A stretch of 11,646 nucleotides of DNA from RGIG464 sp045643185 (GCA_045643185.1 JAZUKH010000213.1:1-11646); one strand, 5' to 3'. Positions 1-6,289 are shown, numbered from the stretch's first letter. Made by a program: numbers and translations. Notes: a model not told the origin generated them from the sequence alone.

Positions 1-21
1 ACGCATTACGCATTACGCATT
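1..21. repeat. 7-bp tandem repeat ACGCATT, three copies, cut by the window edge
   Basis: Three exact head-to-tail copies of ACGCATT fill bases 1-21, directly beside the terminator of the minus-strand gene. The array may continue to the left, outside the window. No function can be assigned; it resembles a simple-sequence array that could vary in copy number. Confidence 0.7.
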
Positions 22-23
22 AT

Positions 24-57
24 AAAAAAAAATCCCTCCGAGATGGAGGGATTTTTT
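24..57 (-). terminator. Rho-independent terminator, probably bidirectional
   Basis: TCCCTCC (33-39) pairs perfectly with GGAGGGA (45-51) around the loop GAGAT. A-tracts on the left and T-tracts on the right extend the stem and give a U-run in either direction. It lies about 25 bases beyond the stop codon of the minus-strand gene at 81-1199 and so terminates that transcript; it could also stop a plus-strand transcript entering from the left. Confidence 0.85.
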
Positions 58-80
58 AAGCAATCGAGGTGCTGAAATTC

Positions 81-1199
81 CTAGAATGTGAAACCGGTCA
101 CGACGCCTGCGCCTTCGGTATTCACGGCGGGCGCGACATAAAGGCCATTGGAGAAGATATCTTCGTCTTTATCGCTTCTGACGAGGAAGAGGATGACGGA
201 AACGACGGCGGCAACAGCACCGGAGGCGTAAAGGATGTTTGCGTACATGGCATAATCCTTAGCCTTATCGTAGTTGTCTTTCGCGTCTTTCTGAGTCATC
301 TTGGCAGCCACGAGTTCATTATATTTGACGGCTTCGGTCGTGCTGGTGTTCAGGTCTTTGGCGCCGACATTCTGATTTGCCTTAACAGCGTCTTTGACCT
401 TATCTTCATAATTTTTGGCTTCGAGCCCGAAGTAGATACCGGTACCAACGGCCGCAGCGGCGATGACGCCGACGACGATACCACCGATCATCTGTCCGAG
501 GGGAAGCGGGTTAGTTTCTTCCACGACGCGTTCGCCGAGGAGGGAGTCGAGGGAGCCCGTATCGATATTGAAAAGACGGATCAAGGCGCCGGCGATATCC
601 TGTTCCTGTTTACGCAAACGGGACTGAGTATCGAAGAAGATGGAGTTCTTATTAATTTTGGCATTCACATCGATGAGGTCGAGCGTAACGGAAGGACGGT
701 CACGACCCTCAGTGTAGATACGACCAATAATAATGTTGGCGGCACCGATCTCAGCACCGATATTTGCCATACATTCCGCATCATCGATACAGAGCATACG
801 ATCATCAGCGGACATCGTATCGAGTTTCTGGAGAACGGGAACACCCTTCACGGAATCATATTCCGCATATTTTTCATCTTTGAGGGCATCGACCGTCGCT
901 TCGGTCAAGTTGTCGAGCGTCTTTTCAGGCGTGCTGTCGACCGGTTCAAAAATAACGAGGTTGACGGGCTTGCCATTGTTCGGCATCTCAAAATGTTCGC
1001 TGAGATCAAGAGGAGCAGGCGTATCTTCCGCAAAGTCAAAATCGTCTCCACCGAATCCTTCTTCTGAATCGGAATCGTCCGCAAAGTCGAAATCACCTTG
1101 TGCTGACGCGATCGGCGTGAATGAAAACGTAAACGCCACGAGGACAAGAATTGACAGCAAGTGCTTGATGCGACTTGATTTATGAAACGGATTGGACAT
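81..1199 (-). CDS. Secreted or membrane protein of unknown function with signal peptide and two C-terminal TM helices
   Basis: 372 residues from the chosen ATG. A signal peptide (about residues 1-33, cleavage after IASA) is followed by an acidic FDFADD-rich stretch (about 34-60). A conserved-looking alpha/beta domain (about 80-215) contains two cysteines (137 and 143) and the segment IGAANIIIGRIY, then VTLDLIDV. This resembles periplasmic domains in myxobacterial proteins where a small protein reports a value 'g-r-v' and a ligand or lipid-type strand, but I cannot name the family. Two hydrophobic helices lie at about 237-258 (alanine/glycine rich) and 319-340, separated by a charged, probably coiled segment. 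A start 10 codons upstream (1229) is possible, but the ATG at 1199 has a full GGAGGTGA Shine-Dalgarno. The gene is divergent from efp and isolated. Function unknown; envelope location is inferred from the signal peptide. Confidence 0.85.
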   Translation of the reverse strand: MSNPFHKSSRIKHLLSILVLVAFTFSFTPIASAQGDFDFADDSDSEEGFGGDDFDFAEDTPAPLDLSEHFEMPNNGKPVNLVIFEPVDSTPEKTLDNLTEATVDALKDEKYAEYDSVKGVPVLQKLDTMSADDRMLCIDDAECMANIGAEIGAANIIIGRIYTEGRDRPSVTLDLIDVNAKINKNSIFFDTQSRLRKQEQDIAGALIRLFNIDTGSLDSLLGERVVEETNPLPLGQMIGGIVVGVIAAAAVGTGIYFGLEAKNYEDKVKDAVKANQNVGAKDLNTSTTEAVKYNELVAAKMTQKDAKDNYDKAKDYAMYANILYASGAVAAVVSVILFLVRSDKDEDIFSNGLYVAPAVNTEGAGVVTGFTF

Positions 1200-1200
1200 G

Positions 1201-1208
1201 TCACCTCC
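1201..1208 (-). promoter_or_regulatory. Strong ribosome binding site that fixes the start of the minus-strand gene
   Basis: On the minus strand GGAGGTGA lies one base before the ATG at 1199 (GGAGG core four bases upstream). It matches the anti-Shine-Dalgarno sequence almost completely. It favours this start over the longer reading at 1229, which has no such site. Confidence 0.75.
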
Positions 1209-1281
1209 AAACTCAATGACTATCGCCAAAATTTACTCTGAATCACATGGTCCATCTCATACAGACCAAAAATCTCTCAAA

Positions 1282-1310
1282 AAATTACTCTCAATCCCCC
1301 AAAAATGCAA
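1282..1310 (-). promoter_or_regulatory. Possible sigma70-type promoter for the minus-strand gene
   Basis: Read on the minus strand, TTGCAT (1310-1305) and TAATTT (1287-1282) are separated by 17 bases. The match is moderate and rests on pattern alone. It would give a 5' leader of about 75 bases. Confidence 0.3.
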
Positions 1311-1380
1311 GTCTTTAGACATTTCCACCAAGTTTCGCCCAACTCTATGATCCGATCCACGATACACTTTAATATGGGGA

Positions 1381-1489
1381 GGGGAAAGCCTTCCCCTACG
1401 CGGCTATTTCGTATTTTCGCAGAGACGTGTGGACCACGCGTCTCTACGAAAATACGAAATACGCCGCTACCCCTTCGCCTGGCAGGGCC
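1381..1489 (+). repeat. Long palindromic intergenic repeat, TATTTCGTATTTTCG-arm type (copy 1)
   Basis: TATTTCGTATTTTCG (1405-1419) pairs perfectly with 1447-1461. After one C/A mismatch, AGAGACG (1421-1427) pairs with CGTCTCT (1439-1445). A T/G pair and GTGG-A-CCAC close the apex. CGGC/GCCG extends the base with one bulge, so 1401-1466 forms a nearly uninterrupted cruciform. A smaller hairpin, GGGGAA/TTCCCC, lies at 1381-1396, and the right flank ends CCTGGCAGGGCC. Bases 1391-1489 reappear in inverted orientation at 11418-11518. It sits between divergent genes. The rest of the 1209-1594 intergenic stretch shows no gene, only a (CA)6 run at 1546-1557. Confidence 0.85.
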
Positions 1490-1606
1490 CACGCACCCGC
1501 CGTTCCACGGCTCACTGAGATCGCTGAACACAGACTAAACTCGCCCACACACACACACCACTTCACACAACCCGATTCCAGGCACACAATATAGTTGACA
1601 TTTTGT

Positions 1607-1635
1607 TTGACGCTGCTTGGACATTGAGTTATATA
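1607..1635 (+). promoter_or_regulatory. Sigma70-type promoter of efp
   Basis: TTGACG (1607-1612) and TATATA (1630-1635) are separated by 17 bases. The predicted transcript starts near 1642, about 90 bases before the efp ATG. A TTGACA at 1595-1600 also looks like a -35 box but has no -10 box at the right distance. Confidence 0.65.
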
Positions 1636-1651
1636 TTTTCGGCTTTTTTTT

Positions 1652-1696
1652 GTGCCTGGTTTTTACGGGCACCTGGACGACGCTCTTTCGCGTCCA
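1652..1696 (+). other. Two small hairpins in the efp leader
   Basis: GTGCC (1652-1656) can pair with GGCAC (1668-1672), and TGGACG (1674-1679) with CGTCCA (1691-1696). Both lie between the predicted transcription start and the efp Shine-Dalgarno. An in-frame ATG at 1652 would extend EF-P by 27 residues, but these do not resemble EF-P and the start has no ribosome binding site. I treat the stretch as untranslated leader; any regulatory role is speculative. Confidence 0.35.
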
Positions 1697-1732
1697 CTTA
1701 ATCTTCCCTCATATTCCTTAAAAGGTGTTCAA

Positions 1733-2302
1733 ATGGGTCTTCAGTTACAAATCAACGAACTCAAGAAAAACGTCAATATCGAAATCGACGGTGAACCGTT
1801 CAAAATCGTCGACAGCGAAATCAACCACCCGGGTAAAGGTCCCTGCGTTACCATCACCCGTATCAAATCCTATGTCACCGGCCTCGTGATCCCCAAAACC
1901 TTCCGTGAAACCGACAAGGTCTTCAAAGCCGACCTTGAAACCAAAACCATGGAATACCTCTATAAAGAAGGCGAACACTACGTCTTCATGGATCAGGAAA
2001 CCTACGACCAGGAAATGATCGAAGCCAAAAATATCGAATGGGAATCCAACTTCCTCCTCGATAACACCCAGGTCGACGTTCTTTTCTACAATGGCAAACC
2101 CATTTCCATCGACATCCCGACTTTCGTGATCATGACGGTCACGAAATCCGATCCGGGCGTCAAAGGCAACACCGCTCAGAACTGCACGAAACCCGCGACG
2201 GTCGAATCCGGTTACACCACGAAAGTGCCTCTCTACATTGAAGAAGGCGAAAAGATCAAGATCGACACGCGTGATGGCTCCTTCGTTGAACGCGCCAAGT
2301 AA
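1733..2302 (+). CDS. efp: Translation elongation factor P
   Basis: EF-P binds near the ribosomal E and P sites and relieves stalling at polyproline stretches. The 189 residues match the family's usual length and three-domain layout: an N-terminal KOW-like domain, a central OB domain and a C-terminal OB domain. The C-terminal hallmarks are clear: DPGVKGNTAQNCTKPATVES, then VPLYIEEGEKIKIDTRDG. The modification loop reads HPGKGPC, with Lys35 in the position that EpmA beta-lysylates in many bacteria; whether this host modifies it is unknown. The start at 1733 follows AAAAGGTG by a normal spacing and begins MGLQLQINELKKN as expected, so the longer reading from 1652 is rejected. The gene is monocistronic, between the promoter at 1607-1635 and the terminator at 2324-2355. 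Confidence 0.97.
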   Translation: MGLQLQINELKKNVNIEIDGEPFKIVDSEINHPGKGPCVTITRIKSYVTGLVIPKTFRETDKVFKADLETKTMEYLYKEGEHYVFMDQETYDQEMIEAKNIEWESNFLLDNTQVDVLFYNGKPISIDIPTFVIMTVTKSDPGVKGNTAQNCTKPATVESGYTTKVPLYIEEGEKIKIDTRDGSFVERAK

Positions 2303-2323
2303 TCCGACTTTTTAAGCAAATCC

Positions 2324-2355
2324 AAAAGCCCTTCACCACGAAGGGCTTTTTTTGT
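2324..2355 (+). terminator. Rho-independent terminator of efp
   Basis: AAAAGCCCTTC (2324-2334) pairs perfectly with GAAGGGCTTTT (2340-2350) around the loop ACCAC, and the T-run follows. It lies 22 bases after the efp stop and only about 25 bases before the mvaA start. Confidence 0.92.
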
Positions 2356-2379
2356 ATTTCCCCGTCACCCTATTTTGCC

Positions 2380-3585
2380 ATGCCTCACATCTCCGGATTT
2401 CACCGTCTCACGCCCCGCGCCCGTCTGGATGCGCTCGCCTCGACCCACGCCGAGCTCGCCCAACTCGTGCCCGAAACTTTCCCGACGCGGCTGACGGCCC
2501 TCGACCGAATGAGCGAAAACGTCGTGGGCGCCTTCGAACTGCCGTTGAGCGTCGTCACAGGTTTTATCATCGACCAGGTAGCGCGCGATTTCGTGATGGT
2601 GACCGAAGAACCGAGCGTCGTGGCAGCGGCAAACGCAGCCACGGCACTGTTTAGCCGGTCCGGCGGCACCACGACACGCGTCTCCCGCCCAGTGACGCGT
2701 GCCCAGATCGTGTTGACAGCCCACGACGCGCTCGCCGCCTGTTCGGCGCTCGCTCACCTGGAACCCCAAAAAGACGCCTTGATCGACCACGCCAACGCGT
2801 GCGACCCCGCGCTCGTCGCCGCCGGCGGCGGCGCCTTCGCACTCAGTTTCGAGATCCAAAACCAGGCGAGTTGTGACACGAGCTTTGTCGTCACCAACCT
2901 GGATGTGCACACGGTCGACGCGATGGGCGCAAACGCCGTCAATACCATGGCTGAGACAGTCATGCACGAAATCGAACGTCAATTCGTCGCCCTCAACCTG
3001 GACGCGCATCCAACGCCCCTCATGGCGATCCTCACCAACGCTGCCCCTGGTCGACGCGTCGAAGCCAAGATCACCCTACCTTTCGCTCAACTCAATGGAT
3101 TCAAAACAAACTGCGACGGCCAAACGCTGGCGGCGCGCATCGAGCTGGCTTCACGCTTCGCCGAAGTCAATGCAGAACGCGCTGCGACCCATAACAAAGG
3201 CATATTGAATGGTCTGTGCGCCGCAGCCACAGCTTTGGGCCAGGACACGCGCGCCCTCTCCGTCGCGGCGATCGACGCCGCCTGCGCTTCAGGCCAACAC
3301 AAACCGCTCGCCACATGGCGCGTGGTCGACGAAACCCTCGTCGGACAGATCCAAATGCCGATCGTCGCTGGACTCGTCGGCGGCGCTCGTCACGCCATGC
3401 CAGCCATTGACGCCGCCTTTGAATTCGCCCAGATCAAGACCTACGACCAACTGGTCGCTTTGCTCGCTTCGCTTGGACTTGCCCAAAACTTCGCGGCACT
3501 CGCCGCGCTCGTGACCGAAGGCATACAAGCTGGTCACATGAAACTCCATCTGCGAAAACAGCTCGACGTCACGACAGATCCATAA
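2380..3585 (+). CDS. mvaA: Class II hydroxymethylglutaryl-CoA reductase
   Basis: Interconverts HMG-CoA and mevalonate, a step of the mevalonate route to isoprenoids (or of mevalonate degradation). The 401 residues are close to the class II size and lack the eukaryotic membrane anchor. Visible family motifs are ENVVG (46-50), VTEEPSVVAAAN (74-85) with the catalytic Glu, DAMGANAVNTM (180-190), HNKGILNG (271-278) with catalytic Lys273, Asp289, and GIQAGHMKLH (381-390) with catalytic His386. The Lys-to-Asp spacing of 16 equals that of the Pseudomonas mevalonii enzyme as I recall it. No Shine-Dalgarno precedes the ATG and no other in-frame start fits. The gene is visibly richer in GC than its neighbours and sits directly behind the efp terminator, so how it is expressed is unclear. 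No other mevalonate gene is in the window. Cofactor preference cannot be read with confidence. Confidence 0.95.
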   Translation: MPHISGFHRLTPRARLDALASTHAELAQLVPETFPTRLTALDRMSENVVGAFELPLSVVTGFIIDQVARDFVMVTEEPSVVAAANAATALFSRSGGTTTRVSRPVTRAQIVLTAHDALAACSALAHLEPQKDALIDHANACDPALVAAGGGAFALSFEIQNQASCDTSFVVTNLDVHTVDAMGANAVNTMAETVMHEIERQFVALNLDAHPTPLMAILTNAAPGRRVEAKITLPFAQLNGFKTNCDGQTLAARIELASRFAEVNAERAATHNKGILNGLCAAATALGQDTRALSVAAIDAACASGQHKPLATWRVVDETLVGQIQMPIVAGLVGGARHAMPAIDAAFEFAQIKTYDQLVALLASLGLAQNFAALAALVTEGIQAGHMKLHLRKQLDVTTDP

Positions 3586-3589
3586 ACTC

Positions 3590-3620
3590 CGATTATGTAG
3601 GTTTTATACCTACATAATCG
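3590..3620. repeat. Perfect 31-base palindrome downstream of mvaA (TGTAGGT...ACCTACA type, copy 1)
   Basis: CGATTATGTAGGT (3590-3602) is the exact inverse complement of 3608-3620, around the loop TTTAT. It begins four bases after the mvaA stop. No T-run follows, so it is not a standard terminator, though it could protect or end the mRNA. Its centre recurs at 4218-4235. Confidence 0.7.
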
Positions 3621-3800
3621 ATACATCGAAGCCCCCTACTATATATATTGCCAGGCGTCCGAAAAACGTGACCATTTTTTTGAAAAAATACAACCGCGCC
3701 ACGCCTTCAAACGCCATCAAATCGACTTCATGCCATCAACAACGCATGGATTCGAATTATTGGTTACAGAGCCGAAGAACATTGTCTGGTCAGAAATTCA

Positions 3801-4078
3801 AAATCTCAGCCATAGCGAAGCCGAAGGCAAGCAGGCCGAGATTGGGCGAGCGGGCGCGATTTGTCCGAAGCCGAAGTGTAGCGACGTAACGTGGTACGTC
3901 GTCGCGGCCGCCGATTCCAAATTTAAGGTTACGATGATCTGCCTTAACAGTTCCTGAAGTTGGTACGGCCGTGTGGTCTGTTTGAGCGAAGCGAGTTCCA
4001 CACGGCCGGCAAAAAAGCGCTCGGGGGTTGCAAGGGGGACGGTAGAGACGTGCGGACCGCGCGTCTCTTCCGTCCCCC
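3801..4078 (+). repeat. Modular intergenic repeat, full copy (copy A), with four internal hairpins
   Basis: Closely similar to 7531-7793, and its right part to 6180-6262. Internal inverted repeats in order: CTCAGCC with GGCCGAG; CGACGTA (3882-3888) with TACGTCG (3895-3901); CGGCCGTGTGG (3966-3976) with CCACACGGCCG (3998-4008); and a terminal hairpin in which GGGGGACGG (4034-4042) pairs with CCGTCCCCC (4070-4078), then AGAGACG with CGTCTCT, closed by GCGG-A-CCGC. About 45 bases around 3865-3910 are identical in the other long copy. Small indels of one to a few bases between copies shift every reading frame, so it is not protein coding. The rest of the 3586-4366 intergenic stretch shows no gene. 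Confidence 0.85.
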
Positions 4079-4217
4079 TGCACGCCGCTGGCCCATGCCT
4101 GCTCCAAAACAAATGTTCAAGAATAAACGAACAAACTAAAACAGATTGCGATCCTTGGCTGAGTGGTAACAATTATTGTGTTCTTCTGGCAACAAAAGTG
4201 CATAGTTTTTAGAAAAA

Positions 4218-4235
4218 TGTAGGTATTATACCTAC
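4218..4235. repeat. Short perfect palindrome upstream of the transporter gene (copy 2 of the TGTAGGT type)
   Basis: GTAGGTAT (4219-4226), one T, then ATACCTAC (4228-4235). It matches the core of the palindrome at 3590-3620 at all but one position over TGTAGGTNTTATACCTAC. It lies about 50 bases upstream of the likely -35 box of the transporter gene, where a regulator site could sit. Confidence 0.6.
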
Positions 4236-4241
4236 GTGTGG

Positions 4242-4267
4242 CATTTTTGAGTTTTCACTCAAAAATG
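4242..4267. other. 11-bp inverted repeat upstream of the transporter promoter
   Basis: CATTTTTGAGT (4242-4252) is the exact inverse complement of ACTCAAAAATG (4257-4267), with a four-base loop TTTC. No T-run follows on either strand, so it is not a standard terminator. It could be an operator or a remnant of a mobile element. Confidence 0.5.
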
Positions 4268-4284
4268 TCCTCAAAACATAGCAA

Positions 4285-4313
4285 TTGTTATCGATGAAGG
4301 CTCAGTCTATATG
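4285..4313 (+). promoter_or_regulatory. Likely sigma70-type promoter of the transporter gene
   Basis: TTGTTA (4285-4290) and TATATG (4308-4313) are separated by 17 bases. The predicted leader is about 45 bases, ending at the strong ribosome binding site AAAGGAG (4355-4361). Confidence 0.45.
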
Positions 4314-4366
4314 GCGCAGCGTCTTCACATTCTTTCACCACGCACCATAACGACAAAGGAGTTTTT

Positions 4367-6040
4367 ATGGGTGTTTTAAGTACGATCAAAGAGATCAAGC
4401 CGGCTTTTTGGCTTGCGAATGCGCAAGAAGCCTGCGAACGTCTCGCATATTTTGGCATTCGAGCCATCTTGCCGCTCATGATGGTTTCGGTCGGCACCGG
4501 TGGTCTCGGCCTCAACATGGCAGAAAAAGGTGCTATTTACGGCGTCTGGGCACTGATCCAGTGCCTCGTGCCCATGGTTTCTGGCGGTTTTAGCGAATCC
4601 TTCGGCTACAAAAAATCGCTCATCGTCGCATTCAGCATCAACACGATCGGCTATTTGTTGATGGCCAACATTTTGAACGTAGCGACACTTTTGACCGGTT
4701 CTCCGGAACTCAACGTCACACTCAATTTCTGGCTCATGATGCTGGCTGGTTGCACGATCGGTCTCGGCACCGCAATTTTCAAGCCGCCTGTGCAGGGCAT
4801 CGTTGCCAAATCCGTCAACAAAAAGACATCCGGCTTTGGTTTTGGCCTATTCTACTGGGTCGTGAACATTGGCGGCGCCATTGCCCCAATGGCAGCATCT
4901 GCTCTTCGCGGCACCGATGAAGCACCGACCTGGAGCTATGTTTTTTACGGCGCAGCCTTCGTAACGCTGTTCAACCTTCTCATCACGCTCATCTTCTTTA
5001 AGGAACCCGAAAGAACAGCCAAGGAAATTGAAGAACACAAGTCGGAAACGGCAGGCCAGGTCTTTGTAAAAACGATCAAGACCCTCGTCAACGACCGTCT
5101 GATGCTGATCTTTCTGCTTATCATCTCCGGTTTCTGGCTCATGTTCATGCAGCTTTGGGATCTGCTTCCCAACTTCCTGGACGAATGGGTCGATCGCCGC
5201 GACGTAGGCAATTTCCTTGGTCAGTGGTCAGCCTTTAGCAGCTTCCTGGAATCCAATGGTGCGCTCAAACCTGAAATGATCATCAACATCGACGCGATCG
5301 CGATCATTCTGTTCGTGCTTCCGCTGTCGGCGCTCTTCTCGCGCTTCAAAATGATGACCGCGCTCATCACTGGTATGATCATTTCAGTCATCGGCTTCAT
5401 TCTCAGCGGCATGACCATGTCTGGCGGCATTGCCTGCCTCGCCATTTTTGTGTTCGCCATCGGTGAGATCATCTGCTCACCGAAGTTCAACGAATACATT
5501 GGTATGACAGCCCCGGCTGACAAAAAAGCCATCTACATGGGCTTTGGCAACATTCCGTTCGCGATCGGCTGGGCATTTGGTAATTTCCTGTCCGGCCCGC
5601 TCTACCAGATCTTCTCGTCCAAGACCGTGCTCGCTACACGCTACCTCGTTGAACACGGCACGTCCGAAGCGGACATCGCCAACCTGACCCCGCCCGAACT
5701 CATGGCTAAATTGCAGGAAAGCCTCGGCAACGTCGACATTTACCAGGCTAACCAGGTGCTTTGGGATGCTTACAATCCCTGGTTGATTTGGATCGTCCTT
5801 GGTGTTTTGGGCGTCGCCTCCATGGTCGGCATGATCGTCTTCTATTACAAGAGTGGCATGGCTGACAAAGACAACGCCAAAGACAATGCTAAAGACGACG
5901 CTGAAAAAGCGGACGACGCCGAAAAAGCGGACGACGCAAACAAAGCGGACGACGCAAACAAAGCGGACGACGCAAACAAAGCGGACGACGCAAACAAAGC
6001 GGACGACGCAAACAAAGCGGACGACGCTGAAAAAGCATAA
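4367..6040 (+). CDS. POT/PTR2-family major facilitator transporter with repetitive acidic C-terminal tail
   Basis: Probably a proton-coupled di/tripeptide symporter of the inner membrane. The 557 residues show about 12 hydrophobic helices (roughly 29-45, 56-76, 84-104, 118-138, 160-180, 190-210, 243-265, 309-325, 328-350, 352-372, 388-410, 470-494). The POT signature ExxER is present at Glu21-Arg25 before YFG, which in characterised members couples protons and binds the peptide carboxylate. IGLGTAIFKPPVQGIVA (131-147) and GEIICSPKFNEYIGM (366-380) also fit the family. Loops at about 266-308 and 411-469 are longer than the minimal fold. After residue 500 the protein becomes a string of KADDAN/KADDAE hexapeptides, presumably cytoplasmic. 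The start has AAAGGAG five bases upstream. The substrate is not proven; peptide is the family default and other solutes are possible. Confidence 0.85.
   Translation: MGVLSTIKEIKPAFWLANAQEACERLAYFGIRAILPLMMVSVGTGGLGLNMAEKGAIYGVWALIQCLVPMVSGGFSESFGYKKSLIVAFSINTIGYLLMANILNVATLLTGSPELNVTLNFWLMMLAGCTIGLGTAIFKPPVQGIVAKSVNKKTSGFGFGLFYWVVNIGGAIAPMAASALRGTDEAPTWSYVFYGAAFVTLFNLLITLIFFKEPERTAKEIEEHKSETAGQVFVKTIKTLVNDRLMLIFLLIISGFWLMFMQLWDLLPNFLDEWVDRRDVGNFLGQWSAFSSFLESNGALKPEMIINIDAIAIILFVLPLSALFSRFKMMTALITGMIISVIGFILSGMTMSGGIACLAIFVFAIGEIICSPKFNEYIGMTAPADKKAIYMGFGNIPFAIGWAFGNFLSGPLYQIFSSKTVLATRYLVEHGTSEADIANLTPPELMAKLQESLGNVDIYQANQVLWDAYNPWLIWIVLGVLGVASMVGMIVFYYKSGMADKDNAKDNAKDDAEKADDAEKADDANKADDANKADDANKADDANKADDANKADDAEKA
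5909..6034 (+). repeat. In-frame 18-bp tandem repeat encoding the transporter tail
   Basis: Seven 18-base units, each starting GCGGACGACGC, run without interruption. The five from 5927 to 6016 are identical (GCGGACGACGCAAACAAA, encoding ADDANK); the first and last units encode ADDAEK. Because the unit is a multiple of three, gain or loss of copies keeps the frame. Perfect identity implies recent expansion or active slippage. Confidence 0.95.
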
Positions 6041-6057
6041 ATCGCCAGATACCACCT

Positions 6058-6090
6058 GACGCGCGATCAAATTAAGTTGCTTCGCGCGTC
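6058..6090. other. 9-bp inverted repeat between the transporter stop and its terminator
   Basis: GACGCGCGA (6058-6066) is the inverse complement of TCGCGCGTC (6082-6090) with a 15-base loop. It would form in the 3' end of the transporter mRNA just before the terminator and may help protect it from exonucleases. Confidence 0.45.
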
Positions 6091-6103
6091 CAAACCGTTT
6101 AAC

Positions 6104-6134
6104 AAGCCGTTTTCACACGAAAACGGCTTTTTTT
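6104..6134 (+). terminator. Rho-independent terminator of the transporter gene
   Basis: AAGCCGTTTTC (6104-6114) pairs perfectly with GAAAACGGCTT (6119-6129), loop ACAC, followed by a run of T to 6134. Confidence 0.92.
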
Positions 6135-6179
6135 GTTTAATTTAATAATACGCGCTTAGAACGCTTTGCATTCACGCGA

Positions 6180-6262
6180 TTCCACACGGCCAACAAAATA
6201 GCGCTCGGGGTTGCAAGGGGAACGGTAGAGACGTGAGGTCCGTACGTCTTTACCGTTTTCCC
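6180..6262 (+). repeat. Modular intergenic repeat, 5'-truncated copy (copy C)
   Basis: Begins inside the third module of copy A (TTCCACACGGCC) and continues through the linker GCGCTCGGGGTTGCAAGGGG to the terminal hairpin. Its arms 6217-6234 and 6244-6261 pair over 18 positions although several bases differ from copy A. Three of the pairs are G-U wobbles, and the loop has T instead of A at its tip. The left three quarters of the repeat are absent. It lies between the transporter terminator and the promoter of the ankyrin gene. Confidence 0.75.
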
Positions 6263-6289
6263 ACACGCCTTCGACTTCACATACTACAT

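Noticed and set aside
69..1067. Long plus-strand ORF (332 codons) opposite the first gene
   Set aside because: It lies antisense within the signal-peptide protein gene, has no ribosome binding site, and its translation has no recognisable domain. The minus-strand frame has signal peptide, SD and terminator.
1652..1732. Longer N-terminus for EF-P from an upstream in-frame ATG
   Set aside because: No ribosome binding site, the 27 extra residues do not fit EF-P, and the stretch folds as leader hairpins; the ATG at 1733 has a good site.
2365..3009. Minus-strand ORF of 214 codons within mvaA
   Set aside because: Shadow of a GC-rich gene; mvaA motifs are complete on the plus strand.
3590..3620. 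Palindrome after mvaA as a Rho-independent terminator
   Set aside because: The stem is perfect but no T-run follows on the plus strand, and its sequence recurs upstream of another gene.
3790..4172. Minus-strand ORFs with a shared RSARLYRPPC-type segment, also found at 7444-7896
   Set aside because: The similarity follows from the DNA repeat itself. Indels between copies break the frame, and the two ORFs diverge outside the repeat, so these are not genes.
4150..4200. tRNA-like stretch (TTGGCTGAGTGGTAAC)
   Set aside because: Resembles a tRNA D-arm, but no acceptor stem, anticodon arm or T-arm can be formed around it.
5909..6034. CRISPR-like regularly spaced repeat
   Set aside because: The units are contiguous without spacers and are an in-frame part of the transporter coding sequence.
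5477..6070. Minus-strand ORF with repeated FVCVVR units
   Set aside because: It is the antisense reading of the 18-bp repeat in the transporter gene; no start signal or family match.
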